Part shown: positions 36,837-46,289 of the stretch, one piece after another
Layout of the letters: every line of letters begins with the position of its first letter
Position numbering within the stretch: the stretch's first letter is position 1
Source: Aureococcus anophagefferens
Taxonomy: Eukaryota > Sar > Pelagophyceae > Pelagomonadales > Pelagomonadaceae
DNA: 64,000 nt
NCBI RefSeq assembly: GCF_000186865.1
Contig: NW_008705567.1
Location: 1,243,757 to 1,307,756, forward strand
Reading direction: 5' to 3'
The notes under the pieces: model-generated
The model's input: the letters and a program-made list of their open reading frames with translations, nothing else
Told to the model about the DNA's origin: nothing
The model's database searches: none
Made by a program: the position numbers and the translations under genes

Positions 36837-37157
36837 TCACCGCCGCCGGTGCTCGTGGTGGTGCATGTGGTTGAGCTTCGACGGCTTCGTGAGGGACTTC
36901 TTCGCGCCCTTCTTCTTCGAGCTCTTTTTTTTCAGGTTGCCGCGCAGCATGGATTTGCGCGCCGCGTCGCGCTCCTCGAAGTAGGCCTTGTTCGCCGCCA
37001 GCTCCTTCGGGATCTTGCCGTTGTAGTCATCGGCGCGCGCGCCCTTGTGCTTCCAGGGGTTGCCGCGGTCCTTCGCGGCGGCCGCCGCGACCAGCGCGAG
37101 GAGGGTGAACATCCACAGCGGCAGCCTGGCGTAGCGCGCGCGGGCTGCTGGCACCAT
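36837..37157 (-). CDS. Small basic secretory-type protein
   Basis: This encodes 106 aa from the ATG at 37157. Residues about 10-28 form a signal peptide or anchor (RLPLWMFTLLALVAAAAA). The mature part is strongly basic with Lys clusters (GNLKKKSSKKKGAKKSL) and a His-rich end (LNHMHHHEHRRR). A central NGKIPKELAANKAYFEERDAARK looks helical. No family is recognised. The longer upstream open frame is rejected because it runs through the elongin-B-like gene on the other strand. Confidence 0.5.
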   Translation of the reverse strand: MVPAARARYARLPLWMFTLLALVAAAAAKDRGNPWKHKGARADDYNGKIPKELAANKAYFEERDAARKSMLRGNLKKKSSKKKGAKKSLTKPSKLNHMHHHEHRRR

Positions 37158-37263
37158 CACGGCACCGATGCAACAACGCGTCAAGCCGATGATACTTCCG
37201 CCACCCACTAGAAGCGAGTCTGCCGCCCGCTGCGCGCGCGCCGCTCGACGCGTCGTTCCCGCG

Positions 37264-37746
37264 ATGTCTACGCCGCAGATGTGCGTCGTTCCCGGCCGCG
37301 CGCCGCGCGCCGAGACAAATTCGCGCAGGTACGTGCGCGTCAAGAGGAAAACGACGACGATCTTCCTGAACGTCGAGAAGTCCGACTCCTTCGGGGGCGT
37401 CAAGCAGAAGATCGGCGAGATCCTCGACGTGGCGCGCCGGCGCACGCGTTTCGACGTTCCCGCGGATCGCGACGGACCGCGCCGGCGCAGGTCCCGGCGA
37501 CGTCCGTGCGGCTGTCGACGACGAACGACATGGCGACGGGCGAGGTCGTCGACACGGCCTTCGTCGACAACTTCGTCGAGAGCGACGCCGTGCTCTACAT
37601 GATCCTGCAGAAAGACGGCGGCGGGTCCTGGGAGGCGCGGCGGCCCGCGTCCGCGACGTCGTCCGCGCGCGCGAGCGGCGCCCGAGCCGCGCGACCGCCC
37701 GCAGGAGATCGACGTCGCGGAGGAGAGCGCGAAGCCGAGCGCGTGA
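37264..37746 (+). CDS. ELOB: Elongin-B-like ubiquitin-fold protein, three exons proposed
   Basis: Exon 1 is 37264-37428 and exon 2 begins at 37491, joined across a GT-AG intron of 62 nt (37429-37490, phase 0). Exon 1 has RYVRVKRKTTTIFLNVEKSD and VKQKIGEIL, matching the elongin B start (MIRRHKTTIF...LKRIVEGIL). Exon 2 gives ATSVRLSTTNDM and DAVLYMILQKDGG. A second short intron ending at 37704, with a GC donor at 37635 or 37647, would restore an acidic end EIDVAEESAKPSA; without it the frame runs into Arg-rich sequence to 37772. Elongin B partners elongin C in transcription elongation and in cullin E3 ligases. Confidence 0.65.
37429..37490 (+). other. 62-nt GT-AG intron with repeated ends
   Basis: The intron starts GTGGCGCGCCGGCGCA and ends CCGCGCCGGCGCAG. 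The 12-mer CGCGCCGGCGCA occurs near both ends, and is itself nearly palindromic. Phase 0 on both sides is confirmed by the ubiquitin-fold reading. Confidence 0.7.
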
Positions 37747-37957
37747 GAGGACGCGCGCCACCCCCCCCGTAACGTGTATTCATCGAGCGTAAACACGGTG
37801 GCCGCCGGGTGTTCATCCCGAGGTGCTACGCACGCGTCGCGACTTGTCGACGTCGCGACCGCCCACCGCGCCGACGTTGCCGCACGCAGCGTTACGCCCG
37901 CGGAGCGGCTGGCCAGCCAACGGGTCGTTGTCGGCGGGCAGCGTCGTCGTCGCGGCC

Positions 37958-39667
37958 ATGCCGGCGCCCATGTTCGCGGCGGACAACGCGCCGGTGAAGA
38001 TGGTGGGCCGGAAGCGGCGGCCGCCGCCGAACGCGCACCACCGCCCCCTCGAGGAGGGGTCGCGGCCCGTGATCAACGGCCTCTACGCGAAGCTGGGCCA
38101 CTCGGAGCGCCTCGCGACGCCGCCGCAGAAGGAGAACCGGCAGACCGACGACATCTTCGTCGCCCAGGCCGAGCTGCGGGCCCTCGAGGCCCTCAACGGC
38201 AAGCTCACGGACGAGCTCTGCCGCATCGAGGAGCGGACGCAGCAGATGGAAATAGACCGCAACGCGGCCGTCGCCGAGTGCGACGGCCTCCGGGAGCGCG
38301 AGCGCGCGCTGCGCGAGCAGGTCGCCAACGCGCGGCGCGACGCCTCCAAGGCCGCCGCCGACGCCGAGCGCTGCGAGGAGGCGAGCCGCAAAGCCAGGGC
38401 CGACGAAGACGCGGCCGTCCGGGACCGCGACGCCGCCGTGAACGAGGAGCGGCGCGGCCGCGGCCAGCGCGAGGCCGACGCCCGGGAGATCGCCGCGCTG
38501 CGCAAAGCCCTCGACGAGTCGCGCGCGGCCCTCGAGGCGGAGCGACGGGCCGTCGCGAAATTCGACGCGGAGTCGTCGGAGCTCCGCGACGCCGCGGAGA
38601 CCGCGAACGCCGAGTGCTCGCGGCTGCGCGAGGAGGCGGAGCGCCTCGCCGAGGACGTGGAGACGGAAAAGGAGTGGCGCGAGCAGGCCCAGAAGGAGGC
38701 CGCGGCCGCGACGGAGCGCCTCGGCGACGCCGAGGCCGCGGCGCAGAAGGCGACGACGGCCGCGTCCTACCTGAGGCGCACGTCCAAGCTCGCCATCGAG
38801 GAGGCGTCGGCCGTGCGCAGCCAGGTCGCCCAGCTGCGCACGCACCCGGAGAAGGCCGCGGCGCCGCCGCCGACCGTCGTCGGCGGCTTCGGCCACAAGG
38901 TCACCGCGGTGAAGAAGCCGGCCAACGGCCGCACGGCCGACGGCGACCCGGACGCTCTGTCCCAGGGCGACGGCGACCTGCGGCGCAAATACGCCGCCGC
39001 GCGCGACGCCGCGGCCATGGAGAAGAAGCGCGCCGAGGTGCTCTACCACCAGCTCAAGCACGAGCGCGACGCGCTCGACGCGCGGGACCGCGAGGTCGAC
39101 GCGCTCCGCGCCGCGCTCGACCGCGCGCGCAAGGCCCACAAGCACGAGCTCCACCGCGTCAAGCTCCTCCAGGCGGAGAAGCCGCCGGCCAAGGCCGCCG
39201 CCGCGCGGCACCGCGCGCCGCCGGACGACGGCGACGGCGCCGCGCCGGCGGCGTCGCCCGCGAAGGTCGCGCCGCCGAAGCGCGAGAGCCGGTCCGCGGG
39301 CGCGCCCAAGCCCCCGCCGGAGCCCCGGGCCCGCCGCCCGCCGGCCCCGTCGCCGCGCGCCGCGCCGCCCGCGCCGCCGCCGCCGCAGTACAGCGACGTG
39401 CCCTGCTTCCTCCGCGACGACGACGACGACGAGATCGCCCGGGCCGTCCAGGCGCGCTACGCGCCCGCGGGCGAGCCCTCGCCGGCGACGCCGCCGCCCG
39501 ACGTCTTCGGCGCCGCGGACGACGCCGAGCTCGAGGCGCGCGCGGCGCTCATGGGCCGCCTCGGCGGCGACGACGCCAAGGACCGCGGCGCGGACGTCGA
39601 CGACGAGATCCCCATGTGCTTCCAAGACGACTCCGACGACGACTTCGACTTCGGGCCCGACGACTAG
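37958..39667 (+). CDS. Coiled-coil protein with acidic C-terminus
   Basis: This encodes 569 aa from the ATG giving MPAPMFAADNAPVKMVGRKRR; in-frame sequence upstream to 37823 could add 45 residues. Residues about 55-285 and 335-400 are long coiled coils (LRALEALNGKLTDELCRIEERTQ, CSRLREEAERLAEDVETEKEW, EKKRAEVLYHQLKHERDALDA). A Pro-rich linker (PPEPRARRPPAPSPRAAPPAPPPP) leads to an acidic tail (DDDDDEIARAVQARYAP, DDSDDDFDFGPDD). A microtubule, centriole or vesicle-tether role would fit, but no family is recognised. Confidence 0.65.
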   Translation: MPAPMFAADNAPVKMVGRKRRPPPNAHHRPLEEGSRPVINGLYAKLGHSERLATPPQKENRQTDDIFVAQAELRALEALNGKLTDELCRIEERTQQMEIDRNAAVAECDGLRERERALREQVANARRDASKAAADAERCEEASRKARADEDAAVRDRDAAVNEERRGRGQREADAREIAALRKALDESRAALEAERRAVAKFDAESSELRDAAETANAECSRLREEAERLAEDVETEKEWREQAQKEAAAATERLGDAEAAAQKATTAASYLRRTSKLAIEEASAVRSQVAQLRTHPEKAAAPPPTVVGGFGHKVTAVKKPANGRTADGDPDALSQGDGDLRRKYAAARDAAAMEKKRAEVLYHQLKHERDALDARDREVDALRAALDRARKAHKHELHRVKLLQAEKPPAKAAAARHRAPPDDGDGAAPAASPAKVAPPKRESRSAGAPKPPPEPRARRPPAPSPRAAPPAPPPPQYSDVPCFLRDDDDDEIARAVQARYAPAGEPSPATPPPDVFGAADDAELEARAALMGRLGGDDAKDRGADVDDEIPMCFQDDSDDDFDFGPDD

Positions 39668-39693
39668 GGGCCGCGCGGCGGTGTGTAAGGTTT

Positions 39694-40095
39694 CTAGTCC
39701 TGCCGCGTCGCCGCGGACGCGTCGTCGAGCTCCGCCGCCGCGGCCTCGCACTCCTCGCAGAGCCGCGCGGCCTCCTCCTCCCAGGCCAGCGCCGCCTCGT
39801 CCGCCTCGTACGCGGCCGCCTCGTCGAGCCACGCGGCCGCGTCGTCCGCGTCGCGCTCCGCCGCCGCCGCCGCGGCCTCGCGGCCCAGGTCTCTCTCGTG
39901 CTGGGCGGCCGCCGCGCGGCTCTCGCGCGTCCACTTCATCTCCGCGTTCTCGACGCCGGGCGCCAGCAGGCCCACCAATTTCTTTCCACAGCCTTGCGCG
40001 TGCTTGTGGGCCTTGCGCTTGGGGAAGGCGTCGCGCTTCTGCTGGGGCGCCATCCACGCGACGCGCTTCTTCGAGCGCTTCTTCTCGTCGCGCAT
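39694..40095 (-). CDS. Small charged helical protein
   Basis: This encodes 133 aa. The first 50 residues are basic (MRDEKKRSKKRVAWMAPQQKR, RKAHKHAQGCGKKLVGLLAPGV) and the rest is Ala/Glu-rich helix (AAAAAAERDADDAAAWLDEAAAYEADEAALAWEEEAARLCEECEA). No domain is recognised. It is convergent with the coiled-coil gene (26 bp between stops) and both start codon and codon use look genuine. Confidence 0.5.
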   Translation of the reverse strand: MRDEKKRSKKRVAWMAPQQKRDAFPKRKAHKHAQGCGKKLVGLLAPGVENAEMKWTRESRAAAAQHERDLGREAAAAAAERDADDAAAWLDEAAAYEADEAALAWEEEAARLCEECEAAAAELDDASAATRQD

Positions 40096-40270
40096 CTTCG
40101 GCTAATGACACGTGCAAACGCTGCCGTTCTCCGGGCACAGACTATCTCAAAAAGTGGCGCCCATCGGTCAGGCCTCAGAGGTCAAGCTCTCACGTCGACG
40201 ACAGGTTGAATCGATGTTGACGCACCCAGTCCTCACGAAAGAAGGGCACTTAGGGGACGACCGGCCGGCC

Positions 40271-40363
40271 TCAGGAAGAAGCCGCCGGCGAGAAGCGGCG
40301 GAGCGCGAGCTCCCGGCGGCGCGCGGCCGCGGCCTCCGCGGCGGCGACGGCGGCCTCGTCGAC

Positions 40364-40395
<32 letters not shown>

Positions 40396-40452
40396 CGCTC
40401 GCGAGCGTGCGGCCCGCGCCGGCGAACTTCTCCGGCCCCGCGTAGCCCATGG

Positions 40453-40483
<31 letters not shown>

Positions 40484-42790
40484 CTCGTCCATGTCGTCGT
40501 CGCCGCCGTCGTCCATGGCCGCGTCGTCGTCCTCGGCCTCGGCCTCGTCCGTGTCCATGGCCGCGGCGGCGTCCTCGGCGAGCTTGCGGCGCCGGAGGTC
40601 CTCGGGCTGGGCCTCGAGCTTGGCGATGTCGCGGTCCGTCGACGACTCGCGCGGCGCCGCGGGCGCGCGGGGCTCCGCGGCGGCGGCGCCGAGCTCCGCG
40701 AGGAACGCCGCGTGCGCGCGGCGGAGCGCGGCCTTGAAGGCCTCGGCCGTGTCGGCGTAGGAGGCGTCGGCCTCGAAGCAGCGCGCCTCGACGGTCTGCG
40801 CGATGGCGGCCTTCTTGTGCTCGAAGTGGCGGAGGATCGCGTCGCCGAAGGGCCCCTCGTTCCGCGACGCGAGCGCGTGCGCGCACGCGCCGTCGAGGGT
40901 CTGCACGGCGAGCACCTCGTCGGTCTTCCGCGCGTCCGGCGGCACGTGCGACATGGCCTCCTCGCCCGTGGACAGCGCGCGGCCCACGCGGCCGTGGTCC
41001 GTCTCCGTGCCCTCCCAGCCGCCGTGGCCCGGCTCGTTGAAGTGCGGGTGCCGCGTGCCCAGCACGAGGCCCTGGATGGAAATGAGCACCTGGAGCAGCG
41101 ACGACGCGTTCGGGTCCCAGCCGGGCCCCGGCCACGTGCCCAGCAAACTCAGGCACACCAAGCCGTCCGCGTAGAGGTTCGGGCCGAACTTGAGCGTGCC
41201 GCGCTTCGTCGTGAGGATGCGCACGCGCGGCGGCTTCGCCGGGTAGTCCGCCGGGCACTCGACCTCGAACTCGAAGCAGCCGTGCTCGTAGGGCGTCCGC
41301 GGCGGGCCCGTGATGAGCGCGCGCATGTAGAGCGGGCAGACCGCGTCGAAGCGCAGCAGCACGGACGACGCCGCGTGCACGGGCAGGTCCCGCGCGAGGC
41401 TCCGGAGCTCGCGCACGAGCCGCTTCGGCACGGCGCCGCCCGCGACGTCCTCCTTGTCCGCGGGGCGGAGGCCCTCGACGGCGGCGACGGTGTCGCACGC
41501 GAGCGCGGCCGCGTAGGCCGCGTCCTCGGCCCGCTCGTCGACGACGGGTTGTGGCTCGGGCTCGGGCGCCGGCGCCGGCGCCGCGGCCTCGCGCACGTCC
41601 ACCGTCGCGCCGTGGAGGCCCGCCGCCGCGAGAGTGGTGTCGTCCGGCGGCAGCGCGCCGCGGCCCGCGACGACCAACGTCACGACGACGGCGCCGTCGG
41701 CGAGCTGCCGGTTCCGCTGGCGCGCGAGGTGGTCCGCGAGGGCCTTGACGGTCCAGGACGCGAGGAAGTCGCGCCGCGTCGCGGGCGCGCCGGAGCGACG
41801 TAAACTCACGGTCACCGTCGCGTGCGCCGCCGCCGCGGGCGCGGGAGCGGATTTGGGCGCGGCGCCGCCGCCGTCGGCCGCGGCGCTCGCGGCGAAGGCC
41901 GCGTCCTGCGCGTCGATCTCCTCGCCGACGGCGTCGCGCGGCCGCGGCGCGGCCGCGGCCTTGTTCCGCTTTTCGGCGCGCGCGGACGCGTCCTCGCGCC
42001 AGCGCCGCGCGGACGTCGCGCGCTCGGCGTCGGACGCGGCGCGCTCGCGGCGGATCTTCGCCTGGAGGGCCTTTTTCGCCTCGTCCTTCTTCGCGGCGAC
42101 GCGCGCGGGCACGTCGACGGCGAAGAACGTCCGCGCGGCCGCCAGGTCCGCGCGCTTCGCCGTCAAAGCGGCGTCGGACAGCACGTAGTAGTCCTCGGCG
42201 CGCGTCGCCGGCGCGGCGATGGCGGGCGGCGGCGGCGCGGCGGCCGCGCGCATGGCCGCGGCCGCGCGCCGCGCCTCGTCGAGGCGGCTCAGCTCTTGCG
42301 CCTCGGCGAGCGTCGCGGCCTCGTCGTCGACCCCGATGGCGCCGGGCGTGGTGGCGAGCGTATCTAAAGCGCCGCCGAGGTCGCCGGCCGCGGACCGCAG
42401 GGCCGCGCGCGCCTTGGACCGCTTGTAGCCCATGGCCGCGAGCGCGTCGACGTGCTGCTCGAACGCGGCTTCCGCGACGGTCGGCGCGCCGGACGGGGCG
42501 TCGACCGCGGGCGTCGGCGCCGGCGGCGCCGGGGCCGGGGGCGCGCTCTCGACGACGAGGGCCTCGCGCTTGAAGCCCAGGGCCAGCAGCAGCTCGCGCC
42601 CGCCCTCGGCCGCGAGGAGAACCTTCTCGACGACCTTGGACCGGGCGCGCAGCTTGCGGAACTTCGGGTTCGGGTCGTCGAGGATTTTCTGCGTGATGGC
42701 GATGATCTTGGAAGTGAAGTCCTGCACCAGGAGCTCGCCGTTCGACTCGACGAGGTGCTCGCACGCGCTGATGACCCGAGGTGCTGCCAT
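40271..42790 (-). CDS. PUB-UBA-UBL-UBC multidomain E2 ubiquitin-conjugating enzyme
   Basis: This encodes 839 aa. Residues about 5-70 match a PUB domain (FTSKIIAITQKILDDPNPKFRKLR, LLLALGFKREALV), the p97/VCP-binding fold of PNGase and UBXN6. Residues about 115-150 are a UBA (HVDALAAMGYKRSKARAALRS). Residues about 325-405 look ubiquitin-like (ATVTVSLRRSG, ADGAVVVTLVVAGRGAL). Residues about 460-640 are a UBE2O/UBE2Z/BIRC6-type E2: YEHGCFEFEVECPADYPAKPP, LKFGPNLYADGLVCLSLLGTW with catalytic Cys at about 547, and SSLLQVLISIQGLVL. An acidic tail (DDDMDEDDDDDDDGDD) ends the protein. A ubiquitin-transfer role linked to p97 substrates is inferred. Confidence 0.85.
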
Positions 42791-43699
42791 CGTACCTGCA
42801 GAAGGAGAGCGCTCCGCGCTCGAGCCCCACCGACCCCGGGGGTCAAGACCGACGAGTGGACCGCTCGACGACGTGCCCGTCGAGTCGCTCGTGGCGTCGC
42901 AGTTCATGCTGTGCCGCCAGCCTCACGCGAGCCTCGTCGAGCCATGGGCCGAGGCCTACGCCACCATCCTCGGGCGGTTCATGGCCGAGTGCCACCACGG
43001 CGAGGAGGATCGTCCGGCCAGGACCGTGACCACGTCTTGAGGCGGCCGCCGAGCGAGACGTCGAGGCAGCCCTCGGCCTTGAGGTAGGCGCTCAGCACGA
43101 AGATCATGCCGCGGGCCTTCTTGTCTTTGCAGCTGCCCCGGGCGGAGGTACAGCGCCACCTTCAACGGGTTAGGCCTCGGGTTGGCCTCAGGCTCGGGGA
43201 TGACGATGCGCAGGTCGCGGACTTTCGCGATGTGCACGATGATGAGCCGAAACGCTGGCGCAAGATGCTTCAAACAATGGTCACGGTCCTGCGTTTTGGA
43301 GAACGAAAGGGGCAATTTTCAGAGGCCGACGATGAGATGTGGACCATCGTGAGGATACCGTGACCGGTGCCATCCGGCGCTCTCTCGAGGTTCGAGCGAA
43401 CGTGTCGGCCCTCTTCTGCAGCTTCGCCGTCATTGGCCTGAATGTGAAGAAGACCCTCGTGGTGGGCCAGGAGTTCGACACGCACCACCGCGTCGATGCC
43501 GGTCAAGCCTGAGCGCGCGGCTCGCGCAGATGGCCATCATCGTCGGCGTCACCTTCAGCGGGTGGGCCAAGAGCGACGACTACGAGCACGGGTTCTGTTC
43601 TCGGACAACAGGAAGCTGGACCCCGGCTAGATGGGTGTTCGCGCCCGCGGCTCCTTAGACGAGGCGAGAGGCGCGCGCGGTCCGCGGTCGACCCTGTCC
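42791..43699. other. Gene-free region with coding-like fragments and lower GC
   Basis: This is 909 bp with clearly lower GC than its flanks and no intact gene. Broken coding-like stretches occur on both strands. On the minus strand, KVRDLRIVIPEPEANPR near 43230-43150 and KARGMIFVLSAYLKAEGC near 43120-43060 lie in different frames. On the plus strand there are short frames near 42907-43040, 43275-43363 and 43400-43510. It could be a decayed gene, a recent insertion, or exons of an unseen intron-rich gene. No family is recognised. Confidence 0.4.
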
Positions 43700-44440
43700 C
43701 TACTTCTTCGTCTGGTCCGCGGCCTTCACCGCGGCGATCTTCGCCTGGAAGGTCGGGTGGTCGTTGAACTTCTCGATGGCCGCCTGGAAGACGAGGTTCG
43801 AGAGGCCGTGCTTCTTGAGGACGACGCCGACCTTCTCCGACATCTTGAGCTGGCGCGTCTCGTTGAGCTGGGCCGTCGTCACCTGGGCGCCCTTGGCCTT
43901 GAGGGCGTGCAAATGCTCCGTGAAGGCCGCCTGGGCGGCGACGACGGCGCCCATGTAGTCCTCGAAGACGACGCACATCTTCTCGACCGTCAGGTCCTCG
44001 GGCAGGTCGAGCTCGACGGAGCCGCCGACGTTGATGTAGAGCTGGCGCAGCTGGTTCGTCGCCTCGCAGACGCCCTCGTCGCGGTTCGGGCCCGCGGCCT
44101 CGTAGTAGTCCACGGCCTCCTCGACCTCGTCCTCGTCGTACCCAAACTCCTTGAAGACGACCGCCTGGACCTCTTTGAGCTGCGTCTCGTAGTGCTCGAC
44201 CAGATACTGGGCGAGCATGGCCTGCGGGATCTGCGCGTTCTGCGCGTTGATCTTCCGCATCAGCGTCGAGATGTTCTGGTTCATGATGCCGCTCAGCTTG
44301 TTGAAAATGGCGATGACCTCGTCGCGGCTGCAGCTCGGGATCTCCTCGACGTCGTCGTCGCCGTCGTCGGCCTTCGTCGCGTAGTACACGACGGCGGCCG
44401 CGGCGGCGGCGCCCGCGGCCAACAAGGCGCCGCGCTTCAT
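43700..44440 (-). CDS. Membrane-anchored helical protein of unknown function
   Basis: This encodes 246 aa. Residues about 5-19 are hydrophobic (ALLAAGAAAAAAVVYYA), a signal anchor or short membrane helix. The remainder is a regular alpha-helical domain (CSRDEVIAIFNKLSGIMNQNIS, QYLVEHYETQLKEVQAVVFKEFGY, FEDYMGAVVAAQAAFTEHLHAL, VGVVLKKHGLSNLVFQAAIEKF). It looks conserved and globular rather than disordered, but no family comes to mind. The start ATG shares the CATG sequence with a plus-strand ATG of the divergent nuclease gene. Confidence 0.7.
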   Translation of the reverse strand: MKRGALLAAGAAAAAAVVYYATKADDGDDDVEEIPSCSRDEVIAIFNKLSGIMNQNISTLMRKINAQNAQIPQAMLAQYLVEHYETQLKEVQAVVFKEFGYDEDEVEEAVDYYEAAGPNRDEGVCEATNQLRQLYINVGGSVELDLPEDLTVEKMCVVFEDYMGAVVAAQAAFTEHLHALKAKGAQVTTAQLNETRQLKMSEKVGVVLKKHGLSNLVFQAAIEKFNDHPTFQAKIAAVKAADQTKK

Positions 44441-44543
44441 GGCGCGCGGAGAAGCGTCGCTTCGCCGGCACACCAGGTCGTCGCAGAGGCGAGTGCACGC
44501 TTGCTGCTCGACGACTGCACTGTCGGCCCGGAGAGCCTACGCG

Positions 44544-45365
44544 ATGGCGACCATATCTCGCGTGCTTCGGCACGCGCCGCCGCGGCTTCGCCATCAATAC
44601 ACAAAAACAACCGCCGCATCGAAAGCGACCCGTTTGCCGACGCGCCGGCTGAGCCAGAGCGCGAAACCGATCGCCACGCCGAGCGTGCGCTTCGTCGGCC
44701 GCCACCGCGCCGAGATCACCGCCGACGACGGCACGCGGACCGTGGACACGCGCACGCTGTCCCAGCGCGGCGACCTCGCGACGTGGCTCGCCTGCCGCCA
44801 GGCCCTCGACGCGACGGCGTCGGAGTTTTCGTGCGCGGCGTTCGACGCGAGCCCGTTCGCGTCGCGCGCGGCGCTGTTGGAATCGAAGGTCTTCCCCGCG
44901 CGGCGGAGTTTGCACGTCGACACGCCGGCGACGCGCTTCGGCCGCACCCAGGAGCCCGTCGCCGTCGCGCAGTACGCGGCGGAGCGCGGCCACGCCGTGT
45001 CGGCGACGGGCCTCTGGACCGACGAGTCCCTCGCGTTCGGCGCGTCGCCGGACGGTATTGTGGTCGACGGCGACACGGGCGAGACGGGCCTCCTCGAGGT
45101 GAAGTGCTACTACTCGCGGCGGCGCCAGCGCTTCTTCCCGCCGTTCGCGCGGCCGCCGGGCCGGTTTTTCGCGCAGATCCAGGGCGGCCTCGCGGTCTGC
45201 GACCTCGAGTGGTGCGACCTCGTGTGCTGGATCCCGAAGAACTCGCACCGGCAGAACTACTCCGTCGTCCGCGTGCACCGGGACCGCCAGTACTGGGAGC
45301 GGTGCCTCAAGCCGAAGCTCGACGCGTTCGCCGACGAACTGCGGCGGCGGCGCGGCGCTTTGTAA
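44544..45365 (+). CDS. YqaJ/lambda-exonuclease-like PD-(D/E)XK nuclease
   Basis: This encodes 273 aa from the ATG giving MATISRVLRHAPPRLRHQY, whose basic Ser/Arg-rich first 45 residues resemble a mitochondrial targeting peptide. An alternative ATG at 44439 would overlap the divergent gene. The nuclease core has AALLESKVFPARRSLHVDTPA, RFGRTQEPVAVAQYAAERG (the conserved G-x-x-x-E), LAFGASPDGIVVD with the catalytic Asp, GLLEVKCYY with the E-x-K pair, and FFAQIQGGLAVCDLEWCDLV with the conserved Gln. YqaJ domains are phage or plastid/mitochondrial recombination nucleases. An organellar DNA repair role is inferred. Confidence 0.8.
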   Translation: MATISRVLRHAPPRLRHQYTKTTAASKATRLPTRRLSQSAKPIATPSVRFVGRHRAEITADDGTRTVDTRTLSQRGDLATWLACRQALDATASEFSCAAFDASPFASRAALLESKVFPARRSLHVDTPATRFGRTQEPVAVAQYAAERGHAVSATGLWTDESLAFGASPDGIVVDGDTGETGLLEVKCYYSRRRQRFFPPFARPPGRFFAQIQGGLAVCDLEWCDLVCWIPKNSHRQNYSVVRVHRDRQYWERCLKPKLDAFADELRRRRGAL

Positions 45366-45410
45366 ACAGAGCTAGGCGCCATCGCGCCGTGTTCGTAGAC
45401 ACAGTGATTA

Positions 45411-46289
45411 CTACACGAGCTCGATGCCCCCGGGGTCGTCGTCGTCGTCCTCGACGCGCGTGAGCCGGTCGTCCCGGTCGAGCTGCAGGACCAGGGATTC
45501 GGGCTTGGGCCGCCGGAGGAACTCCCGCACGTTGGCCGCGCAGCCGCGGTCGTGGGGGTTGTCCTCGCCCGCGAAGACGCCGCGGATGTTCTCGTTCGTC
45601 GTCTCGTTCACGCCCACGAGCCGAAAGTGGTAGACGGCCAGCGAGCCCACGGAGAAGAAGACGACGACCGTGTACACGACCAACACCGCCAGCGCGATGG
45701 CCTTCCAGGGCGGCTCCTCGTCGTAGGAGTCGTCGTCGTTCTTCAAACCCGCGACGTTGAGCGACGCGACCCGCAGCGCCGACGCCGAGCCCACGACGAC
45801 GCAGAGGCCCGTCACGGACACGAGGAACCCCACGAAGTACCGGTAGTTGCGCCGGCCGACGGCGTTGCCCACCCAGGGGCAGTAGTGGTCGAAGTCCTCG
45901 ACGCAGTTCTCGGTCTGCCGGCACATCTTCGCGCGTTTTTCCCGGAGGTCCACCTTCTCGCCGTGGACGATGACGTGCGTCACGCGGCCCCGGCCGCGGC
46001 CGTTCGCGAGCGCGTCCGGCGGCGCCGGCGGCAGGATGCCCGGCTCCGTCACGAGCGCGAGCACGAGGTACCCCAGCGACAGAGCCAGCAGCGCGAACGC
46101 GAGCGCGACGAGCAAAAAATAGTCGCGCAGGGGCACGAGCGCCGCGAAGGCGCAGGTCGGCACCACGATGAGGCTCACGGACGCGCCGACGGCGTTGTTC
46201 TCGCTGTCGACGTGCGCGACGAGGCACCGGCCGCCGCAGCAGGGCCGGTGCCGGCCGTGCGACGTCGTGTAAAAACCCGCGCGCGCCAT
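45411..46289 (-). CDS. Divergent DHHC-family palmitoyltransferase (DHYC)
   Basis: This encodes 292 aa with four hydrophobic helices (about 30-52, 56-82, 153-176, 192-218). The catalytic loop reads ENCVEDFDHYCPWVGNAVGRRNYRYF, matching the DHHC cysteine-rich domain around its active-site Cys, with DHYC in place of DHHC, as in yeast Akr1. Upstream of it the zinc-binding part (CxxC...RPxRxxHCxxC) is missing: KMCRQTENC is all that remains, as though about 18 residues were deleted, and NCIG has become NAVG. Activity is therefore uncertain. An unseen intron or exon error could also explain the loss. Confidence 0.75.
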   Translation of the reverse strand: MARAGFYTTSHGRHRPCCGGRCLVAHVDSENNAVGASVSLIVVPTCAFAALVPLRDYFLLVALAFALLALSLGYLVLALVTEPGILPPAPPDALANGRGRGRVTHVIVHGEKVDLREKRAKMCRQTENCVEDFDHYCPWVGNAVGRRNYRYFVGFLVSVTGLCVVVGSASALRVASLNVAGLKNDDDSYDEEPPWKAIALAVLVVYTVVVFFSVGSLAVYHFRLVGVNETTNENIRGVFAGEDNPHDRGCAANVREFLRRPKPESLVLQLDRDDRLTRVEDDDDDPGGIELV

